A stretch of DNA of 64,000 nucleotides. It comes from Verpa conica. Its lineage: Eukaryota > Ascomycota > Pezizomycetes > Pezizales > Morchellaceae. The position numbers and the translations under genes were made by a program. The stretch covers positions 3,038,001-3,102,000 of the forward strand of contig JAUFSD010000001.1 in assembly GCA_033030425.1 (NCBI GenBank), given 5' to 3'. The notes beneath the pieces were generated by a model. That model was not told where the DNA came from and searched no databases. It saw only the letters and a list, made by a program, of their open reading frames with translations. This document shows positions 35,737 to 47,974 of this stretch, one piece after another. Numbering within the stretch: the first letter of the stretch is position 1; each line of letters starts with the position of its first letter.

Positions 35737-38700
35737 CTGATTTTACACTGAGTGGTGGGATAAACGAGTAAAACGCTTGGTACCATTCAACCTTCAAGCT
35801 ATCAAACCCTATGTGTCCTATTTGAGACAGAGGTACTTTGATATATGCAAGTAAAACTCTAAAAACCCCTCAACGCGAAAGGTGAACCATATATTTGGGC
35901 CTTCTATCGCACTAATGAGGGGATTGGAAGCAGAAAGATGGAATGGGGATCGCTCACTTGGGTTGGCACATCCGCCTCGCTAGAAAGGTCCTACTGATCA
36001 AGAATGTGGCGTTCCATATGTTGCTAGAGTACACACCTATACTAGCGCCCGACCCCGGAATTTCTGTAATACCAAGATACAAACACTACTATATTGAGCG
36101 ATACTGGGGAGAAAAGTCGATTTGAGGTTTTTTTCATGACCCAACTACTCGATGATTTGTATATAGGGAGTTTTCTCTTTGGGGGCCCTCTGTTTTGGAC
36201 ATGAATCGCGTAAGGATTCAAATCGGGCCTATAAACAACTATACGTGTAAAAACTGTTAGAATAATTGTGTGAGGAAGTATATGTAATTTCTGTTGGGTA
36301 AAGGCGAGTGACAAATGGTGAGCCACCACATAGGGTGTGGAGGGACTAGTGGATAGCCGAAAATGGTATAGTTGGCAAGATCAGGGACCCTTGCATATCA
36401 GTCGGTGTGGAAAGCGTTCTAGTAGTTTACATCGAGGTAAATACCCAAGAAACTGCCAGCTGTAATTACTAAACCCTTTTGGTCTCTACTTACTATAAGC
36501 CGCTCGAAGGCAGCTGTTTACCCGAATTTCCCCCCCTGGGACTTCTGGTAAAGTCCCTCCTAATCCTAATAATGCACGGTTACTCTTATCGCGATAGTGC
36601 CGGCCTTTATCCGAGACGATCGATGGTACCTTATTGGGGGGTTCCTTGATAGCACTAAGTTCGCTAGGAGTATAGAAGGTTTAGAACTTCCTCAGCTGGG
36701 ATGAGGCGTGCCGATCAAAATAAATTGGCCATGTAGCTCCCAAATCCTTGGTACATAAACTAGGCATGGGGTCTCTCGGGAACTTCTAAACATCAACAGC
36801 CGCGCACCGTATCCAGGTCCAACTAGTTCATGGGCGCAACTAGCGGAGTGGAATCCACCTGATTTAGGATTTACTAGCTCCCAGAATACTTAAATAATGT
36901 GTCAACGGTGTAGATGTCGCATCAAGCGTCTATTAAAATATATAACAGAAAATCAGAAATATAGAGGACTCTATCAAGACTAGGGGCTAAAATGGCCGAC
37001 CCCTTGAAAAAAGACACGTACGTCTCCGCTAGAAATGCGCTGAGGAGTCGGCGATGATAAAATGGACTGTCATTGGGTAGGAACTCAAAAACTGAGCTGC
37101 AGAAATATTGTAAGGGTGGCAAAATATATACCCTGTCGATCACCTACAACTGACTGAGGTGAGGATTACTATACAACAATAATAGATGAGAGATGAGAGA
37201 TTGAGCTGGGGGAAGAACCCATTAATAGTTCGTGAATATATTCTGCCTACTAACATTAGCCTATGTGTTGTTGTGGGGGAGGATATCATCAAGATGAGGC
37301 TCTGTTGCTATTTGAGTGACCAGGTATTTTTATCTCCCCACATTACCAATAGAAGAGACCACGTGTGGATGTCGTGATTTGTATTTACTGTACCTTGCGG
37401 CTGGTGGGTAGTAAGGAGAAAATTTAGTGTCCTTGATGCTACGAAAACAAGGCTACAAATTTTGGTGGTAATAGCCCCATGCTATAAAGAATGTTAGTGG
37501 CGCAGCTTTGATGGTAGATTATTAAGAATGGTAGTTTTAGGCACCGGATATATATTTATTTATGACATATGAATGTGTAAAAGAGAGTTTATTTGAGGTA
37601 GAGGCTCTATGGATATGTATTTATCGGTAAGAATTTCTTTTTAGAGGCAGGTATGGTATGTAAGAAGAGGTTTACGCCGCTACCACTGTGGTTCAGCAGG
37701 AAATGCTCAAAACCGATGAAGTTGGTATTTTTAAGATCTCGTATTGTTTTGTGCAGTGTGCTCGCTTCCGTGAAGGTGAGGTTTGTCGATAGCTACTACT
37801 ATAGGGCATATAGTAGGATGATTATTATTTTAGAGTTTACAAAGGTAAATAAGACTGACTTAAATTAGAACTTTTATCACCCCACAACAAGTTGTGAGTT
37901 CAATTTAATATCAGCATCGATCGACAAAGCGATAAAGAGAGAAGGTAGTACCAGTGAAAACGTGGCTGCGCGGTAGTAGTGTCGCTGGGTATTGATTTTT
38001 CTTTGGGTTTAGTAGAGTCAGGGGTGGGGTACATATATTAAAAATTGTCTGCAGCTGGGCAGCTGCTTGTAGTTGGCCTGATAATGCCACGCTGGCTAGA
38101 GGAGTGGTATGGGTTATGAGGCCCCAATGGGAGAAAACCGATAATAATAATTACTCATCCCTATACTTCCTGATCTTGCAAGGATTTTGTTCTTCTTTGG
38201 CTATCATGAGTTATATTATATTAAGAATTAGCAGTCAGTTAGTTTCGTCGTAAGAACAAGTTATGGATATCACAGGGATCCCATGAGAGCCGAGTCATTG
38301 TGATTGAAGTATTTCTACATATTTATGATTAATTTATCCGCTAATGCGATGCGGTTATTGTATCTGTGTATATAGTATCGAGTGACAGTCTGTGAACCAT
38401 GCCTGTAACACAATTATACCACGGTGGCGCGGGTTCCCCCTCCTTTAAAAACTACTTTTAAAACTACAGTAAAATCATAGGAATATTTCCAGAACTTAAA
38501 TAGCAAGTCAATCTCATACCTCCTATATGTAAATTTTAGTAATTCAGAAATCATCAAGGGTTTAGTGTGTTTACAGCCAAGAGTGGGAAGCTCTGGCACC
38601 TTCAAAGAAGTTTCATACTGTATTTTGCACTAGCATCTGGGTAATACTGAGTGATGGGGATCGATGTTGTAGTAGCAGGGGGCCTGGTGGTGGTCTAAGG

Positions 38701-40755
38701 TTACTAGAGTGTACATGCCACAGTATTTGGTGATGCCGTCAGTCTGAACATGGCTTTTCTTTATCTTGTCAATGACCTGCTGTCGTTTTTCTCTCGCTTT
38801 TTATAGGCCCTGGTCTGTACAATAATCTTGCTGGTCGCTATAGTGGAGGGGATACCGAGTGTTAACCATGTAGCGTAGGTCTGTTCCTAGTCAGCAGCCC
38901 TATGAACAAAACTTAGGATAGACTCTTATATATATGCATACGACAGGAACTGGGTAGTATCATTGGTAGAGAAATAATTTCCCTTGGTAGTATACACTTG
39001 GAGAGGTTAATCTTATATCATAACAAGTCACTCGGGTCTTGGCGTTCTATATGAAACCTGATCTATCACTACGCACACCATATGTAACAACAGCATTCAA
39101 AGTATGTCCAGGAAAGTTTATTCATCTAGATAATTATCGCGACCCATAATCACTAGTACAAGGCTATAATACCTCTTAATCTTATGCCTATCGCTAAGCA
39201 TGTATCCTACCCCATTCAAAGTGCCTTCTTGAAACCACCCATAGAATCCCTGGTTTTTGAAAATAGTCTCTATTTTTGCTTAATGACACAATTTATCGCA
39301 ATAGCTATCTCTGAAACCCTTCTGAACTTAATACTGACCCCTGCCCTATTCACCGTGGAAGAGGTAAATCTGCTATACTTTCCAATACTATTTCATCAGC
39401 TACCGAAGAGATCTTATTCATATCTAAGGTGTTCGCCTTACTCCCACTCTCATAATTGGCTTTGTCATAGATTATATTCCTTCCAATATGATCATCACCA
39501 CATCGATTAACGTATGGTCCCGCAGCGAGTGATGACCTTCGGCAAGACATTCAGGCTCATTACTCGTAGTCGGGGGCTTATGCGTACATATCTAAGTAGA
39601 CCCCTTCTCCCAAACACATCATGGTTCTGTAGAGCCCTTTGATATCCTTGAACCTTCAACCTGAGATTTCTTGCGAGACGTTGCGGGTTCCAGTATTTGT
39701 GATGTTTAAGAGCCCTATAAGATCCCATGTGTTTTGGGGAGTTATTACCCGCGGTAAAGGTGCCGCTAGGGTTTGGATAGTTATAACTCTATCCTACAGA
39801 TTTCTCGCGGCTATCTGTCGTTCCCCACATGGATGCCTCATATTTAGTGAATAGACTATAGTTCGTAGTCCTTCCACCTGGTGCCCTAGTTTATCCTGCA
39901 TCCCCTATGAGGACGGGGTACAGCTCGTAGTCCATCAAGTCCTCAATTCCCTCATTTTCATGTTCTTCAGTGCTTTCGTATTGTAGTTCTGTCGGAAGTC
40001 CTCGAAGAATTTTGACAAGTCTAATGAGTCCATGGCCGGTACATTTAAGAGGTAAAATTGGAGTGATGTCTTTGTACAGGTCAGCGTTCATATAAATATA
40101 AGAAACCCTTTTACTATTTTATCAGGCTTGGGAATGCTGATGACTATCTATGATTCTAGGTGGATAATACCTGTAGTCTGGTCAAAAATGAGGTCTTAGT
40201 GAAGACAGTGTCGTAAAGTGCTAGGTATTGGGCTGATTCAGACGTAGTTAGTGTGTGTTGAGGAGCCCCGGTGCCTCAAGGCGTACCTCGCTAGGAATCA
40301 AGAAACCTTCGCCTATAACCGGGAGTGGGGTACTATTGGAGTGAGGCTTCTATACTACATTATATGGTAGAGAGGTGCTGATGAAGGGTTATTTGGCGGT
40401 TATTGATATCGAAGATAAGATTCCACTCCCTGGCTTAGCTGTGGAATGATTATATTCTGAGGTGGGAGTCGTAGGAACTTAAATTCACTGCCAAGCCCGC
40501 CATATTTTAGGTGGCTAGACTGTCATGAGGGCTTAGCCATCTGAACCCTCCCGTGTGTAGGATCTCATATTTGTTCGAGGAACTAACCTCCCTATGACGA
40601 TCATTATGTTTGCGGGACGTTACTTTAGAGAGAAATCGAGGCGCGAAATATATGCTTAATTTACAACTTGAGTTATCCCTAGGAAATAAAACTATAACAG
40701 AAATAAACTTTAAACTCCAGCTTCCAATAGCATCTCCTAGCATTCCACTAGAGTT

Positions 40756-41868
40756 TCAGAAACCAAGTAATGCATTTACTGCATCCACACTACTTTGAAT
40801 GGCTTCGTCCTTTAACTTGCTTATAACTTCTCCAGCCACTTCAAATTTCTCAAAGTTGTAAACTATATGAAAGTCAATACTTCAATCTATGATTTACGAT
40901 AGAATCTATCTCTCGGGATATGAGGAAGGATTATCTTACCTGCTTGGATACCATTTTCAATTTTTTGCCAGAAAAGGACTCGGTCAGAATTTGCCCAGAC
41001 ATCAAGTTCGATACGGAATATCTGTAGTTGATTGTAAAAGAATGTTGATTTCCTCAGATTTTAATTAATTGTATTTAGGATATTCCACCTACCTTGAAAT
41101 ATGGTTCCGTTTGGGACGGGTACCTCAATATACCGAAGTCTAATATCTTTCTTGTTTCGACATTTTTGCCCACGGGTTGCTTACTAAGATCTGTAATAGG
41201 GTCTTTAAATTCGCAGACAAATTTTGAGCACCATTCGATATCGATATTCCCCTGCTCACTTATAGCCATGAGAACATCCTGATCATTGATTAAATCCCTA
41301 AACCATTGTTCAACCTATTTTATGTGGTAAATGAAAAGTTTTTAGCTATCTTCATTTAGATTATTTAGAGGGCAAATAAGAGTACTACCTTTCCTCTAGC
41401 GATATCGTCTGGCTCACGGCCTTTGGCGCTATAACCCTCACTGTTTAGCTCATAAACTGGTGCCTTGTAGATTGGTTCACCCATAGGCCTGAGGCATGGG
41501 TTATTAGCTAGTATCTACCTAATTCTCGCCCAGGACCGTTCCTCGGGGATAGCTTCTCAATATGCTTTTTTGTTGTGTGAATTATGACGCAGAGTTCGTT
41601 GTCTAGGTTTTTGATTGCATCGCGATCGATTGTGACTGAGTGTGCGACCTGATTGGGTATTGAAAACATGCCTAGATCTATGTCCTCCTCCTTAAATTTC
41701 TAGAACCAACGAAAGCGAGGTGTTAAATCATGTTTACATGATGAGGCATCAATGAATTATAAGAGAAATTAAAAATTATCGTACTTCAATAATATTTCTT
41801 ATAATATCAGAGGCTGTATGTCCAAGGGGCTGTGTTAGATTTTCCTTCGTCTTCTCTTTATCAGATAC
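40756..41868 (-). CDS. Unrecognised multi-exon gene (5' end not resolved)
   Basis: Six minus-strand segments look like exons: about 41868-41785, 41699-41519, about 41457-41400 (start unclear), 41314-41093, 41021-40940 and 40838-40756. Splicing is clean at most junctions. The first gives DIIRNIIE|KFKEEDIDLGMF; the later ones give RGK|VEQWFRDLINDQDV, EPYFK|IFRIELDVW and GIQA|VAGEVISKLKDEA, ending NALLGF and a TGA at 40758-40756. The join between the second and third segments (MGEPIYKAPVYELNSEGY onward) cannot be made in frame with normal splice sites, so there is either a missed exon or a frameshift. The product is soluble-looking, with a putative helical C-terminus and no motif I know. The head-to-head neighbour is the DUF7580-type gene. 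Confidence 0.6.
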
Positions 41869-42038
41869 TACGATTGAATTACAATGGGGTTAGGGTTCGT
41901 TATCCTTGCCACCTGTTACCCCACACTTAGGAACAGCCCTCTTGAGCTATGTAGCTAGGAGCTTAATTATACAGCCAGGAAGTCAGTCAAACTGAAGATT
42001 ATTTCTATAATCACACCTTTAGACCGACTATTAATACC

Positions 42039-44055
42039 ATGGTACTTACAGGCATTGAGACAGCCGGCCTTGTGCTAGCGGTATTTCCACTCGTCGTAAG
42101 TGGCCTCAAGTCTTATGCCGATAGCGTCCAAACGATCAAAGAAATGTGGCACTACCGGAGAACCCTAAAGTCCTTTAGTAGAGAGCTCGCAATGGAGGGG
42201 TGCAAGTTCGAGAACACTTGTAGATCGCTTCTCGAAGATATGGTATCGAGTTCAGATTTGGCACTATTGATGAAAGATCCTGGAGGACCGCTCTGGAGCG
42301 TTAGTAGCCTCCAAGAAAAGCTAAGAAGTCGCCTACGGCCAAGTACAGTTCCATTTTTTATGGAAGCAATAGAGGCATTGATGTCGGCGCTTCAATGCCT
42401 GCACAATGAAATCGGGGTTTACAATGAGGTAGACCCAAAACCCTGTCCATACCAGGTAGTGTATATGCTAATCCAAAACATTGTAGCTCGAGCTGGGTGA
42501 CAGTCCAGTTCTCAAGAAAAGATTGAAGGGAATTGCGCTTGTCCTGTCAAAGCCGGAATATAAAGATCTGCTGGCTGATATCGTCAAAATAAATTCTGAC
42601 CTTGCGATACTAGCGGGACAATGCCAGGCTACCAACTCTCCACCACCTCTTCGAGCAACTGGACATGCAAAGCACTATAAACGTATACGAGATAATGCAA
42701 TAAATATTTATGGAGTTCTCAAAGAGAAGCTTCAGGCTACACCAGCCTGTGCATGTACCGAACCTCACTGCGCGAATCTACAACTGGAAATGCGAAGCAC
42801 TACTATACAGGGAGGTTGTGATCGGGATACAAGCCTGCGATTTCACCTTGTAATTTCTTTTGGGGGAGGTCTCGCCTCGGAGAGGTCCCTATCGTGGAAT
42901 TGGCGAGAAATGGGGCTCGAGCCTCTGGATAATGGGGAGGAGCATTGGGAGAGCAATCAAGCCAAAGAAGTTAATAGTTCTAGTAATCCAGACCACAAAG
43001 AGGATCATGTAGGTATAGTACCATATTTAACGGTAGACGCCAATGAAATGGGAAATACTATGAGCTATACCACCCATCAGAAACCTGGACGTATAACTAG
43101 GTGAGATTAAACCTGAGATCCAGCTAGGAAGTCCTAATAAAGTTCTTTTAGGCTACTAAACACAGTCCTAAAACCATCCCGGAGAGTTTCGCCCACCCGA
43201 CCTCCAAAGCGGCCAGAATACGAAAACAAATCTAAAGGGCCTCACCGAAATGTGTCGTTTAGTCTGCCGCCCATACACCCCGAGATTAATAATATGAATC
43301 AAATAAATGACTTATGCTTGACCATCCAACAAGCTAAGAGCGAGCTCTCTTGCCTTGGGGTTCTTATCGACAAGAGCAATAGGCGGTACCGTGTTGGACC
43401 ACTCAGAATACCACAATCTGGTTCCAACTCAGAACAGATGGGAGTGCTATCTCTTGAGAGTCTTCTTTCTCGGCCTGGGGCACTCAAGAGAAAAGACCGA
43501 TTGATCTTGGGAGTGCAGCTTGCTTCAACCGTTCTGCAGCTGCATAAGACAGAGTGGCTGAGCGAGAGCTGGGGTAAAAAAGATATATTCTTCCGCCAAG
43601 AGATTAACCAAGGGGGAATCAGAGGTCCAGCCAATATGAGGAAGCCTTTGGTTCGTCAGATATTTGCATCACCAGGCACGTGTTTGCTGCCACCATCACA
43701 AGGACCACCGGAATCGATCCTTATACCACACAACCAAAGTCTCTATTCTTTAGGTATTATACTTGTGGAGCTCTGGTATGGACAGTGTGTAGAGGATCTT
43801 CGTGGTGGGGTAGATGAGAATACGGTTGGTGATATGGCAGATTACGTCACGGCAAAGCGGCTAATTCACGAAATACATGAAGAGGCTGGTGAAAAGTATG
43901 GTGAGGCTGTGAGGCGGTGCATTAATGGGCTGGATCACAAGTCTACAAATTTGGAGATAGATGATTTTAAAAACGAAGTGTATATGAAAGTGGTCTCTCC
44001 CCTAGTGGAGAACCTGGAATCGTTCTGCGGTATGGAGCTACTAAAGCTTCTTTAA
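42039..44055 (+). CDS. DUF7580-type fungal protein with HeLo-like N-terminus and kinase-like C-terminus
   Basis: Three exons, 42039-42428, 42487-43100 and 43152-44055, give 635 residues. The junctions read IGVYNE|LELGDSPVLKKRLK and RITR|LLNTVLKPSRRVS in frame. The N-terminus (MVLTGIETAGLVLAVFPLVV) has a hydrophobic segment followed by an amphipathic helical region, as in fungal proteins of this class and similar in layout to HeLo-type domains. The C-terminal part matches the DUF7580 pattern: SLESLLSR, LILGVQLASTVLQLHKTEWL, SESWGKKDIFF and later HNQSLYSLGIILVELWYG, which resembles the alpha-E and alpha-F helices of a kinase C-lobe but has no HRD or DFG. The function of DUF7580 proteins is unknown to me; a role in signalling or cell death is inference from the layout. 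The gene appears intact. Confidence 0.85.
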
Positions 44056-44953
44056 AGAGAGAATATTGGTTTTTTATAGTACGTAGTTTGTTACTCACTC
44101 CCCTAAGTAATATCTACTCCTAACATAATGCTGAGACATGTGATTGGGGTTCCTAAAAAGTGCATTACCTATAGCCGAATATATATAAAGGGGCCCACAC
44201 CTTGACCGGTTCTTTTACTTGATCATTTCGATACGGGATTTTTGTGGAAATAGGAGCCGTGCAAGGGCGCCTCACCGTGGAACTTGTATATAAGAGTTCA
44301 ATGCCCAGTACTGTAGTACAGCCCCTGTTTACACTGTGATCAGGCTGATGGGTGTTCGATGATTGGAAGAGATCAGATCGGTTCTCTATCTAAAGACGGA
44401 CAAATCTAGATCCAGAGAGCATAGTTGATTAAGACTATAAATATGTGTCTATCTATAGAGCATGCTAATGCCCAGTGGCTTATTGAGCCTTGGTACCTGT
44501 CACGTGTCACAAACCCAAAGAGTAAATATCACGTGATGATTATGTAACCATTGCGTCATTTATTCAGAGATAACCTAGATAAGGGGTCATGCTCCTGAAC
44601 AATTAAAGACAAGTAAGAGATCTTGTGAGGTTAGCCTTCACAACTAATTTAAGTTAGAGGCAAAAATAACTATCTAGAGTTATAACTACCAGACTTTCGG
44701 TCCTAGGCGTGGGAAAAAAATAGTAGGGGGAGGGGTTCCGAAATGGAATTATCTACCAGCATGAGAAAGTCCCTAGGCTGGTATGGGATACGCACTATCC
44801 TGGGTTTGGAGCTGCTCTATTCCGGAGCTCACTTGGTCCGCTCACTATTGACAATGGAGAACAAGCGATACTTGAGTATCATTAAATTAGAGAACCTCTA
44901 ATTTCGTTACTCATGGACACGGTATCAGAGAGCCATGGCTAGTTACTGCAGTA
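44056..44953. other. Intergenic region
   Basis: About 900 bases without a supported gene between the DUF7580-type gene and the peptidase relic. A TATAGAGCATGCTAATGCC block at 44454-44472 resembles the block near 19000. A run of A lies at 44714-44720. Confidence 0.4.
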
Positions 44954-46460
44954 ATGCGGCATTCATGCCCGGAGCCAGAACCTCCAGAGCCTGTGATATT
45001 TGTTATCTGTAGCTCACCAGAATTGATTCTGGAAGGGTGTCAGCGACTAGCAACATCGCTGACAATCGAAATCCACGAAGGAACTGCAAATTTTAGTCTC
45101 TTCACACCAGATCAGCCTTGCAATTCTGGCTTTGAGCAGGCAGTTACAACAGGCCGTAGCATCGGGATTCATGGAGATAAGTAGACGGGAACGATGGGCG
45201 GGTGGGCCTACGATAAGGGTACCGGTCAAAGATACGGCACACTAGTGGCTATGTATGTGCAGGGCTTTTAGTACGCAAAGTAAAAGCCTTTCCTATCACC
45301 ACCATGCCGATTGAGACCGTTGAAAGCTCAGTTGTCCAACCATCCGATAGTGACTATGGTGATGCAATTCACGATGCAGAGATTGAACTTTCTGCGGCAA
45401 GAGACGAAGTTGAAATTTTTGGGGGCGAAGAACCAGGATCAAATCGCCGCCTTGGGCTCCAGCAGGCAAACTTCGACCACCTTTATAAATCAAAGCAGTA
45501 CCTTGGACAAGTTATGTACGGAGTTGTTAATCTCTGTAAAGATGGGGAAACCACAGAGTGGAAGGACTACGCGATCATTAAGGTGGTCCCAGGTAAATAC
45601 TCCACTAACTCTACACCTCCCATGGTTTAGTTTCTAACAATTCTCAGAAAGGGCCGGAGGGTCTTGCTTTGGAGCTTATGGAACTGACCTATCCTTCTAT
45701 AAAGAAATTGATGGAGAAGTACCGATATCGGCCGCAGTGTTCCCTACGGGGCAGTCTGTCCGTCCTGAGATTAGGACTGGACGCCCTATGACTCTATAGT
45801 CCGTCCCAGCTTCTCTTCGGGGCTGTCCAGGGCGTAAGGAACGGGGAATATGGACTGCGTAGGGCCCTACAGGGCGCCAAGTTTCCAGGGGTAGGGTTGT
45901 ATTTGCGAAATGGACTCTACCTACTCCTACTTAGGCTGTGGTCGGCAGTAGATACTACATGACTTTTCCCCAGGACAGTGCAAAAATTACCTTGGCAAAT
46001 GTCTATAGGGCTCTGTGGGGCCCTACGGTCCCCGTAGTCCTGGAGAATCTCGCCCGGGACGGTTGTGAACACTGATCGGCCGGGCTCGAGGCCATTAAGG
46101 TGGAGGGAAGAACTATGGGGACTATCCCCGAGTTTATCAACGGGGTGTTAGCTGATGCTTGGATGGATAGTGGGCTTCTCGAAGAACCAACCATGCATAG
46201 AATAGCATAGTGGATAGCTATTTCGAAAAATAAGTATTCGGTGCCATTTTCTGTAGGCGGTGACTCGTGACTCGGGAAGTTTCGTTATTTCTAAGAAAGA
46301 CAGAGGGGCGGTATACGGATTTGTGGGAATGTTGTTTGGTGGTGGCGTCGTGGAACAGTCCGTGGAGGTTACTTTTATCACACCGTCCAAAAGGCTGAAG
46401 GATTGGTGGAAAGAGGATTTAGGGATGGATCTAGAGTTCGGGCAACCCGAACCAAGATAA
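44954..46460 (+). pseudogene. Decayed trypsin-like serine peptidase-type gene
   Basis: Protein blocks typical of fungal chymotrypsin-fold (PA clan) hypothetical proteins occur in order but are broken. First comes PELILEGCQRLATSLTIEIH then TGRSIGIHGDK, an in-frame TAG at 45181-45183, and TGTMGGWAYDKGTGQRYG, where the expected catalytic His region reads TLVAMYV. Further on: DSDYGDAIHDAEIELSAARD and YLGQVMYGVVNLCKDGE. A 54-nt intron (45594-45647) rejoins to ERAGGSCFGAYGTDL, then a stop after RTGRPMTL at about 45799. The catalytic serine motif near 46258-46280 is disrupted by a 7-base tandem duplication. The tail reads KDRGAVYGFVGMLFGG and FITPSKRLKDWW. His and Ser motifs are both damaged, so it is non-functional as a peptidase. 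Family call is by motif order. Confidence 0.75.
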
Positions 46461-46584
46461 GCTGGAGGATAGATAGGTCTCGGACCTATCCCCTGGATCG
46501 TAATCGATTGGGTTCGATATCGAACCCGAATTACAGTAGGTAAATGAGAACAAAAAAATTAATGTTTCCACAACCACATAGTCC

Positions 46585-47040
46585 CTATACTTCCTGCTTA
46601 TGGTATATATAAAAACAATTCCTCTTATCATTTATACATTGTGCATGGCTATATGTGGCACATTTCCAAATAGTCTGTGGGGCCTGAGGCTTCCCAGGCC
46701 CCTCCTCATTTGCCCTATTCCATCTACATAGAATGCAACGCTTTTCCCCTTCTAGCTGTACAAGTAAATGTTGTCCAGTACTGTAAGGTGAAGTTAGGCC
46801 CTTTTTTTTGGTAATATAGAAAGCTTTGGTGTCGCCGGAATCCTGGGAGTCTTCCTCTTCATCCTCAAATACATGCGATTTTCGCTTTCCCCCCTTCTTA
46901 TTGACGCTGCCTATCACCAATCTCCATGCTACATACAATCTGAATTTTTTATGGGTTAAGGAGGTGCTTAAATCGCAGAACATAATAAAGGAATCAATTA
47001 GGTTTCAGAACCTGCTCGTCCTGTTTCCCCTGAGCCAGTA
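46585..47040 (-). pseudogene. C-terminal remnant of a PiggyBac-like transposase
   Basis: The minus-strand frame carries LIDSFIMFCDLS followed by LTHKKFRLYVAWRLVIGS, then a basic-acidic linker (GGKRKSHVFEDEEEDSQDSG) and a Cys/His-rich tail CILCRWNR...TIWKCATYSHAQC then CFYIYHK. This order (helix with HKKFR, charged linker, CxxC plus Cys-rich end finishing CF..YH) matches the C-terminus of PiggyBac-type DDE transposases. The catalytic part upstream is absent: the frame is closed upstream of about 47040. It is a truncated, dead copy. The family call rests on this tail only. Confidence 0.65.
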
Positions 47041-47701
47041 CAATTACAGCAGGATACAGAACTATCGATCGAATGCATCATATTAGAGTAGAACCATCAA
47101 ATCATAGCAACCCCTCCTTTTATAGCTAGTATTTATTTAGCAGCTATAGAGAGTTGTCCTTATCTATTACTGCCTACTGGTTTAAATTTAATAAAGCGAC
47201 TACGGAGCCGACTTGGGCAAGCTTCAAAGCCAATTGGGGAACGATTTTCTAAGTGATTAAAGTAGCTATTATTGAAGTTCACCGCACTTATACTCGAGAA
47301 TTTAAGGTGTAAATTTTGAAGTACTGGGTACATGTTCAAGTTTCTCGGTTGAATTCCCCTTCACAACTATTACTACCCCTACTTACCATAAAATCAACTT
47401 ATGAACGGTCGCGAGAAACGCCAAGCCCCATTCAAAGCTACTATCTCGGAATATCTCGGAAGGGAAGGCTTCTAGTTAGTTTTAGTTAGGGTTATTATAT
47501 TGTTGGGGACTTGTAGAAGGCTTAGGGGATTTAAAGACTTAGAGAATTGAGGTCGCTTGATTGTTAGAACTCGAGGTATGATCTATTGAACCCCGATAAT
47601 GTAGATCTCTGTCTTGGGCTGACCGTGAACAGTTATACCAAAAGTATCCGTTCTCTACGTTTAATATATCATACCTGCTGTATCTGGTTAGTGGTCTAAA
47701 G
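47041..47701. other. Intergenic region
   Basis: About 650 bases, AT-rich, with no supported gene. A short AGTTAGTTTTAGTTAGG repeat lies at about 47473-47490, and a duplicated ATCTCGGA (47446-47460) is visible. It separates the transposase remnant from the kinase N-lobe fragment. Confidence 0.4.
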
Positions 47702-47974
47702 ATGGCTCGGCCCCCACTTGGGGGCCAGCTTTGCGGTAGTTACACGCACACGGTTCCATGCGATCTCGGACCTACAGGGCAGCAGATACGGATAGAGACA
47801 TGGAAGAGGGTAAAGAAGGTTGTTAAAGGAGCGTTCGGCACAGTGTGGAAGGAGGAGTGTACTCAGGGTAGGACAATTACGGTGAGGGCGGTGAAGCAAG
47901 TACAAAAATCCCACATCAAGACTACGGAGTTACTCGTATTGTACGGAGGTAACAAGAATTCTGCTGGAGAATAG
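47702..47974 (+). pseudogene. Orphan kinase N-lobe fragment
   Basis: The frame reads PCDLGPTGQQIRIETWKRVK, then KGAFGTVW, a glycine-rich loop with its first Gly replaced by Val (KKVVKGAFG), and ITVRAVKQVQKS with the ATP-binding Lys. After TTELLVLYGG similarity ends and the frame closes at 47972. No C-lobe is found within the next kilobases. It is a truncated copy of the same general kinase type as the relic at 23.3-24.4 kb. Confidence 0.75.

Larger units (their letters stand above)
33224..40755. other. Long gene-poor region
   Basis: About 7.5 kb with no convincing gene. Short frames on both strands are scattered and unrelated to any family I recognise. One at 35482-35736 is listed separately. 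Minus-strand frames at 39507-39728 and 39891-40091 (the latter with LIRLVKILRGLPTELQYEST then an acidic stretch) have a more protein-like composition and could be remnants of a gene. TATAGGGC-type cores occur at about 34450 and 37801, and a CGAGTGACAGTCTGTGA motif at 38379. The stretch appears to be decayed repeat and gene debris. Confidence 0.45.
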
